Positions 8,770-17,088 of a stretch of DNA of 64,000 nucleotides are shown here, piece by piece; position 1 is the stretch's first letter, and every line of letters starts with the position of its first letter. A program made the position numbers and the translations under genes. This stretch comes from Terrimonas sp. GTDB lineage: Bacteria > Bacteroidota > Bacteroidia > Chitinophagales > Chitinophagaceae. The DNA is taken from NCBI RefSeq assembly GCF_003075435.1, contig NZ_QCZJ01000003.1, forward strand, positions 248,001-312,000, given 5' to 3'. Under the pieces are notes generated by a model, which saw only the letters and a list, made by a program, of their open reading frames with translations, was not told the DNA's origin and searched no databases.

Positions 8770-8963
8770 TAGCAGTCAGGTATCAGCTTTCAGCAGTCAG
8801 CATCGAACCTGCAATGCACAGAACTAATACTATATCAAAAGTAAAATGTTGTGAGACGTTAAAACCCGTTTCACAACATTTCACGACAATATGCTTATAT
8901 ATTTGATTGACATTGACGCTTGCGAAAGCTGATACCTGATAGCCGACAGCCGAAAGCTGACTC
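8770..8963. repeat. Nested inverted-repeat element between convergent genes
   Basis: TCAGGTATCAGCTTTC (8776-8791) is repeated as its exact reverse complement at 8924-8939. The surrounding sequence on both arms is built from CAGTCAG / AGCCGACAGC-like units. The central hairpin (8844-8881) lies between the arms. Related AGCTGATAGC-type sequence occurs at three other intergenic sites in the window. Confidence 0.6.
8844..8881. terminator. Hairpin between convergent comM and transketolase genes
   Basis: AAATGTTGTGAGACG (8844-8858) pairs with CGTTTCACAACATTT (8867-8881), 15 bp with a single G-T wobble and an 8-nt loop. It sits between two converging genes, so a bidirectional terminator is plausible, although the U-tracts are weak. 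Confidence 0.45.
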
Positions 8964-8964
8964 C

Positions 8965-9822
8965 CTAATAATCCCCCAGCGTTTCCGGCAGTTGCTCCAG
9001 GGCTTTCTTTAATTGCTCATCATTAGGAGCAATACCATGCCATTCGTGGTGTCCTTCCATAAAGTCAACACCTTTACCCATAACAGAATGCATCATAATT
9101 CCGATAGGTTTTCCCTGTCCGGTAAGTGCTTTAGCTTCATTCATCGTGGCAATCAGCTCATCCATATCATTACCATTTGCCTGTAGCGTAACCCAGCCGA
9201 ATGCTTCAAATTTCTGGCGGATATCGCCTAAAGACATTACCTGGTAAGTAGGTCCGTCAATTTGCTGACCATTCCAGTCAACCGTAGCAATAAGGTTATC
9301 TACCTTATGATGTGCGGCAAACATCATCGCTTCCCAGTTCTGCCCCTCGTCTAATTCACCATCACCATGCAAAGAATATACAAGACGGTCATCGTTATTT
9401 AATTTTTTTGCCAGGGCAGCGCCTATCGCCACACTCATACCCTGCCCAAGTGAGCCTGAAGCTACACGAATTCCGGGCAAATGCTCATGGGTAGCCGGAT
9501 GCCCCTGTAATCTTGAGTTGAGCTTACGAAAGGTTGAAAGCTCCTGTACCGGAAAATAGCCTGCGCGGGCAAGTGTGGCATAAAAAACAGGTGAAATATG
9601 TCCATTTGAAAGAAAAAACAGGTCTTCTCCTTTGCCATCCATATTAAAAGCCGGGTCATGCTTCATTATTTTAAAGTACAAAGCGGTAAAAAAATCGGCA
9701 CAACCTAATGAACCTCCCGGGTGGCCGCTTTGGCAGGCATGAACCATTCTTACTATATCTCTTCTTATCTGAGTAGCAATGTCTTTTAATTCTGGCATAA
9801 TTGTTTCATTTAAATCTGCCAA
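8965..9822 (-). CDS. Transketolase, N-terminal (TPP-binding) subunit
   Basis: 285 residues, the size of the N-terminal half of a split transketolase. It contains CQSGHPGGSLG (about 30-40), the substrate-channel segment FLSNGHISPVFYA, and the thiamine-diphosphate motif starting GDGELDEGQNWEA at 153 and running to DWNGQQIDG. Split transketolases need a separate C-terminal subunit, which in many genomes is the next gene. Here the downstream neighbour is comM (convergent) and upstream is the divergent wecA-like gene, so no partner is present. The role is non-oxidative pentose-phosphate interconversion or a DXS/transketolase-like reaction, in the cytoplasm. Confidence 0.9.
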   Translation of the reverse strand: MADLNETIMPELKDIATQIRRDIVRMVHACQSGHPGGSLGCADFFTALYFKIMKHDPAFNMDGKGEDLFFLSNGHISPVFYATLARAGYFPVQELSTFRKLNSRLQGHPATHEHLPGIRVASGSLGQGMSVAIGAALAKKLNNDDRLVYSLHGDGELDEGQNWEAMMFAAHHKVDNLIATVDWNGQQIDGPTYQVMSLGDIRQKFEAFGWVTLQANGNDMDELIATMNEAKALTGQGKPIGIMMHSVMGKGVDFMEGHHEWHGIAPNDEQLKKALEQLPETLGDY

Positions 9823-9998
9823 AGCTAAAAATAAAGTTGTTTAATAGATCGGGGGAAGCGCTTTTTTTAAGGAAATATAATTGACTGCTCTTATAATAGA
9901 TGAGCCACACGATTCGTTTAATATAAAGAGAAAACCCTTAGAGAATATCAAAAAAACACTTGATTTTAAGCTGGTTTACATAAGTTAATGAAATGTCA

Positions 9999-10006
9999 TA
10001 TTTTCG
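9999..10006 (+). promoter_or_regulatory. Candidate Bacteroidota -7 element for the wecA-like gene
   Basis: TATTTTCG matches TAnnTTTG at all but one position and lies 22 bp before the ATG at 10028, followed by CACC. Prediction by eye. Confidence 0.3.
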
Positions 10007-10027
10007 CACCTCTTAAATACCCTTTAA

Positions 10028-11158
10028 ATGGAGCTTATACTATTGGGAACATTGTTGGCTTTTATTATAACCTATGCAGCTATACCTGTAATCATTAATG
10101 TGTCTACCATTAAAAAGTTGTATGATGTACCCAATGCAAGAAAGATCCATGTAACACCGGTTCCGTCCCTTGGCGGGCTGGGCATATTTGCTGGTTTTAT
10201 CATTGCATGTCTTATCGCCATTCCTTTAGATTCAGCTCCTGCTTTTCAATACTTTTTCGCGGCAGCACTCATCACTTTTTTCCTGGGATTAAAGGATGAT
10301 ATCCTGATACTGACCCCAATGAAAAAGTTAATCGGCCAGGTTGTAACTGCTTTTGTGATCATTTATAAAGGAGGTATGGTTATTAAAAGCATGCATGGTT
10401 TTTTAGGTGTGTATGATTTACCTGAAGCTATTAGCCTTGCGCTTACTTATCTGACTGTTATTGTAATAATCAACTCATTTAATCTTATAGATGGGGTAGA
10501 TGGTTTAGCCGCAGGGCTGGGCATATTTACCACACTTTGCTTTGGAACCTACTTCTATATTAATCAGCAGCCTCAATATGCCACATTAGCATTTGCTATG
10601 GCCGGAAGCTTATTGGCCTTCCTGATTTTTAACCGCTCACCTGCAAAAATTTTCATGGGCGATACCGGTTCTTTATTATTGGGGCTGATCAACGCTATTC
10701 TTGTTATTCATTTTATAGATGTTGCCGGCAACCCCGGAATGGTTATGTCATTCAAAGCTGCTCCGGCCATTGGCGTTGCAGTGTTAATTATTCCTTTGTT
10801 TGATACGTTGCGTGTTTTCTCCATCCGTATATTGAGCCGCCGTTCGCCATTCAGTCCCGACCGCAATCATATTCATCATATTCTGCTCGACAGAGGAATG
10901 AATCATAAAAATGTCAGTCTTACGCTGATTCTTGCTAATATTTTCTTTGTAGCGCTGGCATTTATGCTTCGCGATATTAATATCAACCTGCTTATTGGTA
11001 TTTTGTTTGCCTGTGCATTTGGCGCATTTGCTGTTGCGTACTACTACCGAAAACCAATACTGGTGGTTACAGGCAGCACCGGCGATCTTATCCAGATAGA
11101 GCCTCATTCCAAAATATTACCGCTTACCAAGGCAAAAAAGGCAGCAGAACAGAACTAA
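10028..11158 (+). CDS. MraY/WecA-family polyprenyl-phosphate glycosyl-1-phosphate transferase
   Basis: 376 residues with about 10-11 membrane segments. Family motifs are intact: DD at 90-91 (GLKDDILIL), NLIDGVDG at 152-159, the FMGDTGSLLLG segment, and the HIHHILLDRG loop that distinguishes WecA/TagO-type enzymes from MraY. It transfers a sugar-1-phosphate from a UDP-sugar (probably HexNAc) to undecaprenyl phosphate, the first committed step of surface polysaccharide or O-antigen synthesis. No other polysaccharide genes adjoin it. The last about 30 residues are a basic cytoplasmic tail. Confidence 0.9.
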   Translation: MELILLGTLLAFIITYAAIPVIINVSTIKKLYDVPNARKIHVTPVPSLGGLGIFAGFIIACLIAIPLDSAPAFQYFFAAALITFFLGLKDDILILTPMKKLIGQVVTAFVIIYKGGMVIKSMHGFLGVYDLPEAISLALTYLTVIVIINSFNLIDGVDGLAAGLGIFTTLCFGTYFYINQQPQYATLAFAMAGSLLAFLIFNRSPAKIFMGDTGSLLLGLINAILVIHFIDVAGNPGMVMSFKAAPAIGVAVLIIPLFDTLRVFSIRILSRRSPFSPDRNHIHHILLDRGMNHKNVSLTLILANIFFVALAFMLRDININLLIGILFACAFGAFAVAYYYRKPILVVTGSTGDLIQIEPHSKILPLTKAKKAAEQN

Positions 11159-11196
11159 TCAACTATCTGTATTTAGTTTTTTAGCATCCCATTCAT

Positions 11197-11204
11197 TAGA
11201 TTTG
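11197..11204 (+). promoter_or_regulatory. Candidate promoter -7 element of frr
   Basis: TAGATTTG fits TAnnTTTG and is followed by CAGCCC, the same extension seen upstream of the tRNA-Met gene (47490-47503). The ATG is only 15 bp downstream, so the leader would be very short. Confidence 0.45.
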
Positions 11205-11218
11205 CAGCCCATAAATCA

Positions 11219-11788
11219 ATGCGTATGTCAGAAGAAGTATCGCTTGTTTTCGATGTTTGCGAAGACAGTATGAAGAAAGCTATCAGCCATTTGGAAGCGG
11301 AATTAGTAAAAATCAGGGCAGGAAGAGCAAATCCTCAAATGCTTGACGGGCTTGTGGTAGATTATTACGGAGCACCAACACCTATCAGCCAGGTGGGTAA
11401 TATAACGGTAGCGGATGCACGCACTTTGACAATTCAGCCCTGGGAAAAAAACATGCTTCAGCCGATTGAGCGTTCTATTATAGCCGCTAATATTGGTGTT
11501 ACTCCTCAAAATGACGGAGTTATTATTCGTATATTTTTACCCCCTCTTACAGAAGAACGCAGAAAGGAACTGGTTAAAAAAGTAAATGCCGAAGGAGAAC
11601 ATTCAAAAGTAGCCATAAGGAATATCCGGAGGGATAGTATTGAAGATATTAAGAAATTACAGAAGAACGGGCTGAGTGAGGATGTTGCTAAAGACGCTGA
11701 AAAAGATATTCAGCAGCTTACAGATAAATATACCGCGCTTATTGATAAGCATCTTACTGCCAAGGAAAAGGAAATGATGGCTGTATAA
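11219..11788 (+). CDS. frr: Ribosome recycling factor
   Basis: 189 residues, standard size. Family hallmarks include the AELVKIRAGRANPQMLDGL segment, the YGAPTPISQVGNI loop, and NDGVIIRIFLPPLTEERRKELVKKV. Together with EF-G it splits post-termination ribosomes and releases mRNA and tRNA in the cytoplasm. An alternative start is the ATG two codons later (MSEEV), which gives a more usual N-terminus. The polyphosphate kinase-like pseudogene begins 35 bp downstream. Confidence 0.96.
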   Translation: MRMSEEVSLVFDVCEDSMKKAISHLEAELVKIRAGRANPQMLDGLVVDYYGAPTPISQVGNITVADARTLTIQPWEKNMLQPIERSIIAANIGVTPQNDGVIIRIFLPPLTEERRKELVKKVNAEGEHSKVAIRNIRRDSIEDIKKLQKNGLSEDVAKDAEKDIQQLTDKYTALIDKHLTAKEKEMMAV

Positions 11789-11823
11789 TACAGCAATTAT
11801 TACAAGCTTATAAAAGATCATAT

Positions 11824-12578
11824 ATGGCAATTAAGCTAAAAAAGATCAGCACCAAAGCTCCGGCAAAGTTTGATAAGGAAAAGGTGGAAATGAAGACGGC
11901 CGGTATGCTTTCGGAGCTCGATGATTTGCAGAATCTTTTATACGCAGAAGTAAACATGCTTTACTCATAGTGCTGCAGGGTATGGATGCCAGTGGAAAAG
12001 ACGGTACTATCAGAGATGTATTCGGGAAACTAAATCCACAGGGTGTAACGGTAAAATCATTTAAAGTACCTACTGCAGAAGAATTATCCCACGATTTTTT
12101 GTGGAGGGTGCACAGCAATGCTCCCGCCAAAGGAATGATACAGGTGTTTAACCGATCGCATTACGAAGATATACTGGTAACCCGGGTGCATAAATGGTGT
12201 GATGATAAAACGGCAAAGAAGCGGATGAGCGCGATCAATGATTTTGAAAAACTACTTACTGAACACGCCAATACACATATCCTTAAATTTTATTTGCATA
12301 TTTCTCCCGGAGAACAGGAGCAGCGCCTGCAGGAAAGAACACAAGACCCCAAAAAAATGTGGAAGTATAACAAAAATGATCTTGCAGAAGCAAAGTTCTG
12401 GAAGACATATGTGAAAATGTATGAAGATTGTTTTGCAGCCTGCAATAAAATACCCTGGCATATTATTCCTGCTGATCAAAACTGGTATAAAGAATACCTC
12501 ATCACCAAGTATGTATATAACCTTTTAAAAAGGCTTAACATGAAATATCCGGTATTATCATCTTCCGCATCAAAGTAA
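11824..12578 (+). pseudogene. ppk2: Polyphosphate kinase 2 family gene with a frameshift
   Basis: The first frame (ATG 11824 to TAG 11968-11970, 48 residues) matches the usual N-terminus of Bacteroidota PPK2 (AIKLKKISTKAP...LDDLQNLLYAE). The rest lies in another frame: restoring one base after GAA at 11947-11949 (GGT expected, GT present) gives KHALLIVLQGMDASGKDG and continues without interruption to 12578. The second frame keeps the Walker A motif GMDASGKDG, the NRSHYEDILVTRVH segment and the C-terminus. It has its own GTG at 11970 overlapping the TAG, so a shortened protein (11970-12578, 202 residues) could still be made. PPK2 enzymes move phosphate between polyphosphate and nucleotides. 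The cause is either a real single-base deletion or a sequencing error. Confidence 0.82.
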
Positions 12579-12653
12579 TTTTCCCTTAAATTTATCGTGT
12601 ATTAATTGTTAATAAATCCTGAGTATTGAAAGATTAGCATATTTGTTCATTTG

Positions 12654-12661
12654 TATATTTG
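12654..12661 (+). promoter_or_regulatory. Candidate promoter -7 element of mscL
   Basis: TATATTTG is a full match to TAnnTTTG and lies 37 bp before the mscL ATG. An ATTG at 12625-12628 is near the expected -33 position. Confidence 0.45.
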
Positions 12662-12697
12662 ACACTTCAAATATTTAAAACACTAAAATTAAATTTT

Positions 12698-13066
12698 ATG
12701 GGCTTTTTTAAAGAGTTTAAAGAGTTTGCCATGAAGGGCAACATAGTTGACCTGGCCGTTGCCGTGATTATTGGTGGCGCCTTTGGTAAAATCGTTACAG
12801 CACTTACTGATACGATCATAATGCCTATTATAAGTTTGGTGGTTGGCAAAGGAGGAGTATCTGATATTAAGTTTACTGTTGGGCAAACAACATTCCCGAT
12901 AGGAGGGTTTTTACAGGCAATTATTGATTTTATATTAATCGCATTGGTTTTATTTATTATTATAAGATCAATGAATTCCGTTATGAAGAAAACCCCACCT
13001 GCACCTGCAGAACCATCTTCTACAGATAAATTATTGATGGAGATCCGCGACGAATTAAAAAAATAA
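12698..13066 (+). CDS. mscL: Large-conductance mechanosensitive channel
   Basis: 122 residues from the ATG at 12698, chosen because the protein then begins MGFFKEFKEFAMKGNIVDLA, the conserved MscL amphipathic N-terminal helix. TM1 follows (about 15-42, IIGGAFGKIVTALTDTIIMP), then a short periplasmic loop, TM2 (about 66-90) and a cytoplasmic helix (LLMEIRDELKK). The homopentameric inner-membrane channel releases solutes under hypo-osmotic shock. The proline/alanine-rich link before the C-terminal helix is ordinary. Confidence 0.96.
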   Translation: MGFFKEFKEFAMKGNIVDLAVAVIIGGAFGKIVTALTDTIIMPIISLVVGKGGVSDIKFTVGQTTFPIGGFLQAIIDFILIALVLFIIIRSMNSVMKKTPPAPAEPSSTDKLLMEIRDELKK

Positions 13067-13112
13067 TTTTCGCCGGCAACCATCTGGCATAATTTTAAGT
13101 CTTGCCTATGCG

Positions 13113-13152
13113 TAGAGCGATTTAATACTAAAGTCGCTCTATGTATATTTTT
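13113..13152 (+). terminator. Terminator downstream of mscL
   Basis: TAGAGCGA (13113-13120) pairs with TCGCTCTA (13134-13141), with a further TTTA/TAAA pair inside. It is followed by a T-rich tract (TATTTTTATTTTTTA) from 13144. Confidence 0.65.
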
Positions 13153-13179
13153 ATTTTTTATTGCGCAAAATTTTTAGCT

Positions 13180-14139
13180 ATGAAGAAAATGTTATGGGGC
13201 ATGTTCCTATGCTCCGCTGTATTAGTAAGTGTAAACCTTAATGCACAGGATGCAACAGTAAAAGAAATGAAAGACGCATCTGGCAAGACAATTACAAAAG
13301 ATCCTAATGATACTATTCCGCAGGTTTGGAAAAAAGGCGGCTTAATAAGCGTTAATATAAACCAGGGAGCACTCAGCAACTGGGCTGCAGGTGGTGATAA
13401 ATCTTCACTTTCCATAGCATCGCTTATTAACCTGTATGCTTTTTATAAAAAAGACAAACACATATGGGATAATACGCTTGATCTTGCGTATGGCCTGGTA
13501 AATACTACCAGTTTAGGAACACGTAAATCAGACGACAGGATTGATTTTCTTTCTAAATATGGTTACCAGATCAGCCCTAAAAACTGGTATGTAGGCGCAT
13601 TGTTTAATTTCAGAACACAATTCTCCAAAGGATATACTTACCCGGAAGATAAAGCAAAAGTGCAAACGTCTAATTTCCTTGCTCCTGCTTATATTTTGTT
13701 ATCGCCCAATATTACTTATCAGCCTTCAGACAATTTTTCTGTATCTCTTTCACCTGTTACAGCAAGGTGGACTATCGTAGCAGATGATTCATTGTCTTCT
13801 GTAGGTGCCTTTGGTGTTGATCCGGGAAAGAAAATAAAAACCGAATTTGGTGCATTTGCTTCTGTGGGATATAAAACAAAACTAAGCGAAACCGCCTCTT
13901 ACCAGGGCCGGTTGGATTTATTTTCCAATTATCTTCAAAAGCCTCAAAACATTGACTTATACCTGACTAATATATTATTGGTAAAAGTAACCAAACTGAT
14001 CACCGTAAGCCTCTCACTTGATATAATATATGATGATGATGTGAAAACGGTAGACAAAGACGGCGTGACTCCGCGTGGTCCCAAGCCTCAGTTAAAAGAA
14101 ATGATGGGAATAGGTTTGGCATACAGGTTTAAAAATTAA
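13180..14139 (+). CDS. DUF3078 outer-membrane-type protein
   Basis: 319 residues from the ATG at 13180, chosen because it gives a signal peptide (MKKMLWGMFLCSAVLVSVNLNA). The upstream in-frame start at 13141 would lie in the mscL terminator. The segment WKKGGLISVNINQGALSNWAAGGD and the alternating aromatic beta-strand pattern to the C-terminal LAYRFKN fit DUF3078, a Bacteroidota family predicted to form an outer-membrane barrel. Function unknown. It is flanked by its own terminator at 14161-14195, so it is probably transcribed alone. Confidence 0.85.
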   Translation: MKKMLWGMFLCSAVLVSVNLNAQDATVKEMKDASGKTITKDPNDTIPQVWKKGGLISVNINQGALSNWAAGGDKSSLSIASLINLYAFYKKDKHIWDNTLDLAYGLVNTTSLGTRKSDDRIDFLSKYGYQISPKNWYVGALFNFRTQFSKGYTYPEDKAKVQTSNFLAPAYILLSPNITYQPSDNFSVSLSPVTARWTIVADDSLSSVGAFGVDPGKKIKTEFGAFASVGYKTKLSETASYQGRLDLFSNYLQKPQNIDLYLTNILLVKVTKLITVSLSLDIIYDDDVKTVDKDGVTPRGPKPQLKEMMGIGLAYRFKN

Positions 14140-14160
14140 TCTTGTTTCATACATTTGTTG

Positions 14161-14206
14161 CGTCCTGCATTGTTTTTATTAAACGATGCAGGACGTAAAC
14201 TTTTTA
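14161..14206 (+). terminator. Terminator downstream of DUF3078 gene
   Basis: CGTCCTGCAT (14161-14170) and ATGCAGGACG (14186-14195) are perfect 10-bp complements over a 15-nt loop. A short T run (CTTTTT) follows at 14200-14205. Confidence 0.65.
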
Positions 14207-14216
14207 AAAGTATAAT

Positions 14217-15005
14217 GTGAATACAGAATCTTACCAGATTAAGTTACCGCAGTTTGAAGGCCCTTTTGATTTGCTGCTGTTTTTTATAGAGCGTGATGAA
14301 CTGGATATTTATGATATACAGATCACCAAGATCATTAATGATTTTTTGGCGTATATGCATAATGCGGAAGAAACAAATATTGAGTTGAGCAGTGAATTTA
14401 TACTGTTTGTATCAACATTGATGCGCATTAAAGCAAAAATGTTATTGCCACGTAAAGAGCTGGATGCACAGGGCAATGAAATTGACCCCCGTCAGGAATT
14501 GATTGATAAGATTCTCGAATATAAACGCTTTAAAGAAGTGTCGGCTAAAATGGCAGAGATGGAAGCCATACGGATGCTGATGGTAAAACGCGGTAATATT
14601 CAGAAAGAAATAATGCAGGTGGGTGAAGAAGCCGGTGAAGGGACCGAAATCCAGACCATTACCATGTTCAAGCTGATGAAAGCTTTTGAAAAGGTAATGC
14701 AGCGCCTGTACGAACGCAATAATAAACCGCAGCACGTTGTATACAAATACAACTATACCATGGAGAGCAGCAGGGAATATATGCTTGATATGGTGCTTCG
14801 CGAAAAAACGGTAACATTCGAAAAGATTTTTGATGTATGCGAAAACCGTATTCATGCTATTTTTCTTTTTCTTTCTATGCTTGAATTAATACAGCAGAAA
14901 TACATGCATATTATAACAGGTGAGGGGCGGAATAATTTTATTGTGGAATGGAATGAAAACAGGGAAGAAGAGGCTGAAGCTGTTGAGAACCCGGTTGAAG
15001 AATAA
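14217..15005 (+). CDS. scpA: Segregation and condensation protein A
   Basis: 262 residues from a GTG start at 14217; an overlapping ATG at 14215 runs straight into TGA. The kleisin N-terminus (YQIKLPQFEGPFDLLLFFIERDELDIYDIQITKI) is diagnostic of ScpA, and the C-terminal winged-helix part (VTFEKIFDVCENRIHAIFLFLSMLELIQQK) is also present. ScpA bridges the heads of the SMC dimer in the chromosome-organising condensin complex; smc itself is in this window at 55854-59375. scpB is not adjacent. Confidence 0.95.
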   Translation: MNTESYQIKLPQFEGPFDLLLFFIERDELDIYDIQITKIINDFLAYMHNAEETNIELSSEFILFVSTLMRIKAKMLLPRKELDAQGNEIDPRQELIDKILEYKRFKEVSAKMAEMEAIRMLMVKRGNIQKEIMQVGEEAGEGTEIQTITMFKLMKAFEKVMQRLYERNNKPQHVVYKYNYTMESSREYMLDMVLREKTVTFEKIFDVCENRIHAIFLFLSMLELIQQKYMHIITGEGRNNFIVEWNENREEEAEAVENPVEE

Positions 15006-15115
15006 AACCCGCTGTCAGAATTTACATTTATTTTCACGCAATCTGTGCCGCAACGCACATAAGCCTGAGAAAACTATCCGTATTTTTACAAATGCATACT
15101 TTCTATTTCTGGTAT

Positions 15116-17050
15116 ATGAAAAGATTTGTACACGGATTGATATTTCTTCTTCTTCCTTTATTTACCCTTGCACAAAGCGAATATTTGCACTGGGAAGTAA
15201 AAGCAGGCAAAGTAAACGACAGCTCCTATAATATTCTCACGGAAATAAATATACAGCCTGGCTGGCATGTATATGCGGAAACGGATGCGGAAACAGGTAT
15301 TGATGCTTTACAGTTAGTTTGGGATAATGAAAATATTATTCCCGACGGAATAGCATCATTCAGCACTACTTCTTCACAGGTTACAGATCCTGTATTTGAT
15401 AATAAAAAATTCTCCGTATTTCTGCCGGGTAAATTGATGCTTACCCAAAAAATAATTATTAAGGGAACAGTACCGGCGTCTCTTAAAGTACAATTAAAAG
15501 GTTTTGCAGCGAGCAGCACAGCATTTTTACCAATAGATGAAGCGCCTAAAGCCGTTGCTTTTGAAGGAGGGATAGAACAATCTTCAAAGGATGAGATTAA
15601 ACTTAGCACTATTGATTTGAAAAATCCTGCTGAACCCTGCGGCAATGCGCATACCACCGGCAAAAGTATATGGATCGTTTTTCTTTTAGGATTAGGCGGT
15701 GGCTTAATAGCATTACTTACACCATGTGTGTTTCCTATGATACCTGTTACGGTTTCATTTTTCACCAATCGTGCAGCTAATAAAAACCAGGCAGTGAAAA
15801 ATGGTATGCTCTATGGCTTTTTCATTTTTCTTATTTATGTGTTAGCAAGCCTGCCTTTTCATTTGATTGGAAACGTTCAGCCTGAAATATTTAATAATAT
15901 TTCTACCAATGCCTGGCTGAATATTTTCTTTTTTATAGTATTTATCATCTTCGCTATTTCTTTCTTCGGGTATTTTGAAATTACACTGCCGTCAGGTATT
16001 GCAGGAAAAGTAGATTCAAAAAGTGGCTTAAGCAGTGTAAGCGGTATCTTTTTTATGGCGCTTACGCTGGTGATTGTTTCATTTTCCTGCACGGGCGTTA
16101 TTTTAGGAACATTGTTAGTGGGAACAGCTTCAGACGGTGCATGGTCGCTTACCGCAGGAATGGCAGGTTTTGGTACAGCACTGGCGTTGCCCTTCGCGCT
16201 GTTTGCCATCTTTCCCAACTGGTTAAAGTCATTACCCAAAAGCGGAGGCTGGTTAGATACGGTAAAAAAAGTACTGGCATTTGTTGAGCTGGCATTAGCG
16301 TTTAAATTTCTTTCCAACGCCGATCTTGTAGAACATTGGGGATTATTAAAACGCGAAGTATTTATAGGCATATGGTTACTTATAACGCTTGGTCTTGCTG
16401 CTTATCTTTTTGGCTGGCTAAGGTTACCGCACGATTATAAAGGGCAAAAAATTTCTACGGGCAGAAAAGTATTGGGTATAGCTGCTTTCCTGTTTGCTTT
16501 ATACCTTGGGCCAGGGTTAACCAATACTCCATATGCTAATCTCAAACTGCTGAGTGGCTTTCCACCACCTTTGAGTTATAGTATCTATCATAAAGACAAA
16601 GGAGTTGAGGCTGTTGTAATAAATGATTTTGATAAAGCCGTTCAACTTTCTAAAGCACAAAACAAACCTATATTAATTGACTTTACCGGCTGGGCATGTG
16701 TTAACTGCCGCAAGATGGAAGAACAGGTATGGACAGAACCTGAAATAGCATCGCTCATTAATGAAAAATTCATTCTTGTATCATTATATGTTGACGACAG
16801 GAAGAAGCTGCCTGCAAATGACCGGTTTACTTATAAACCAGCAGATGGTAAAGAGAAAGATATCATTACCGAAGGAGATAAGTGGGCTACTTTTCAATCA
16901 GAGAATTTCGCACAGGTAACGCAACCATTATACGCAGTTCTCAGTCCTGATGGAAAGCTTATGACCTACCCGGTTGGCTATACCCCTGATGTTAAGAAAT
17001 ACCAGGATTGGCTGAATTGCGGGTTAAAAGCTTACGATACAAATAAGTAA
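15116..17050 (+). CDS. dsbD: DsbD-like thiol:disulfide interchange protein
   Basis: 644 residues from the ATG at 15116, which gives a clear signal peptide (MKRFVHGLIFLLLPLFTLAQ). The order is an N-terminal periplasmic DsbD-alpha-like domain (to about 170), a CcdA-type transmembrane core with its two redox cysteines (LLTPCVFPMIPV and VSFSCTGVILG), and a C-terminal thioredoxin domain with the active site WACVNCRKME. It moves electrons from cytoplasmic thioredoxin across the inner membrane to periplasmic thiol partners. The next two genes, a cysteine protease and a CSWC thioredoxin-like protein, are plausible clients. Confidence 0.93.
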   Translation: MKRFVHGLIFLLLPLFTLAQSEYLHWEVKAGKVNDSSYNILTEINIQPGWHVYAETDAETGIDALQLVWDNENIIPDGIASFSTTSSQVTDPVFDNKKFSVFLPGKLMLTQKIIIKGTVPASLKVQLKGFAASSTAFLPIDEAPKAVAFEGGIEQSSKDEIKLSTIDLKNPAEPCGNAHTTGKSIWIVFLLGLGGGLIALLTPCVFPMIPVTVSFFTNRAANKNQAVKNGMLYGFFIFLIYVLASLPFHLIGNVQPEIFNNISTNAWLNIFFFIVFIIFAISFFGYFEITLPSGIAGKVDSKSGLSSVSGIFFMALTLVIVSFSCTGVILGTLLVGTASDGAWSLTAGMAGFGTALALPFALFAIFPNWLKSLPKSGGWLDTVKKVLAFVELALAFKFLSNADLVEHWGLLKREVFIGIWLLITLGLAAYLFGWLRLPHDYKGQKISTGRKVLGIAAFLFALYLGPGLTNTPYANLKLLSGFPPPLSYSIYHKDKGVEAVVINDFDKAVQLSKAQNKPILIDFTGWACVNCRKMEEQVWTEPEIASLINEKFILVSLYVDDRKKLPANDRFTYKPADGKEKDIITEGDKWATFQSENFAQVTQPLYAVLSPDGKLMTYPVGYTPDVKKYQDWLNCGLKAYDTNK

Positions 17051-17088
17051 ATTTCTCTTTACATTTAGGTTACTTAATACTTATAACT

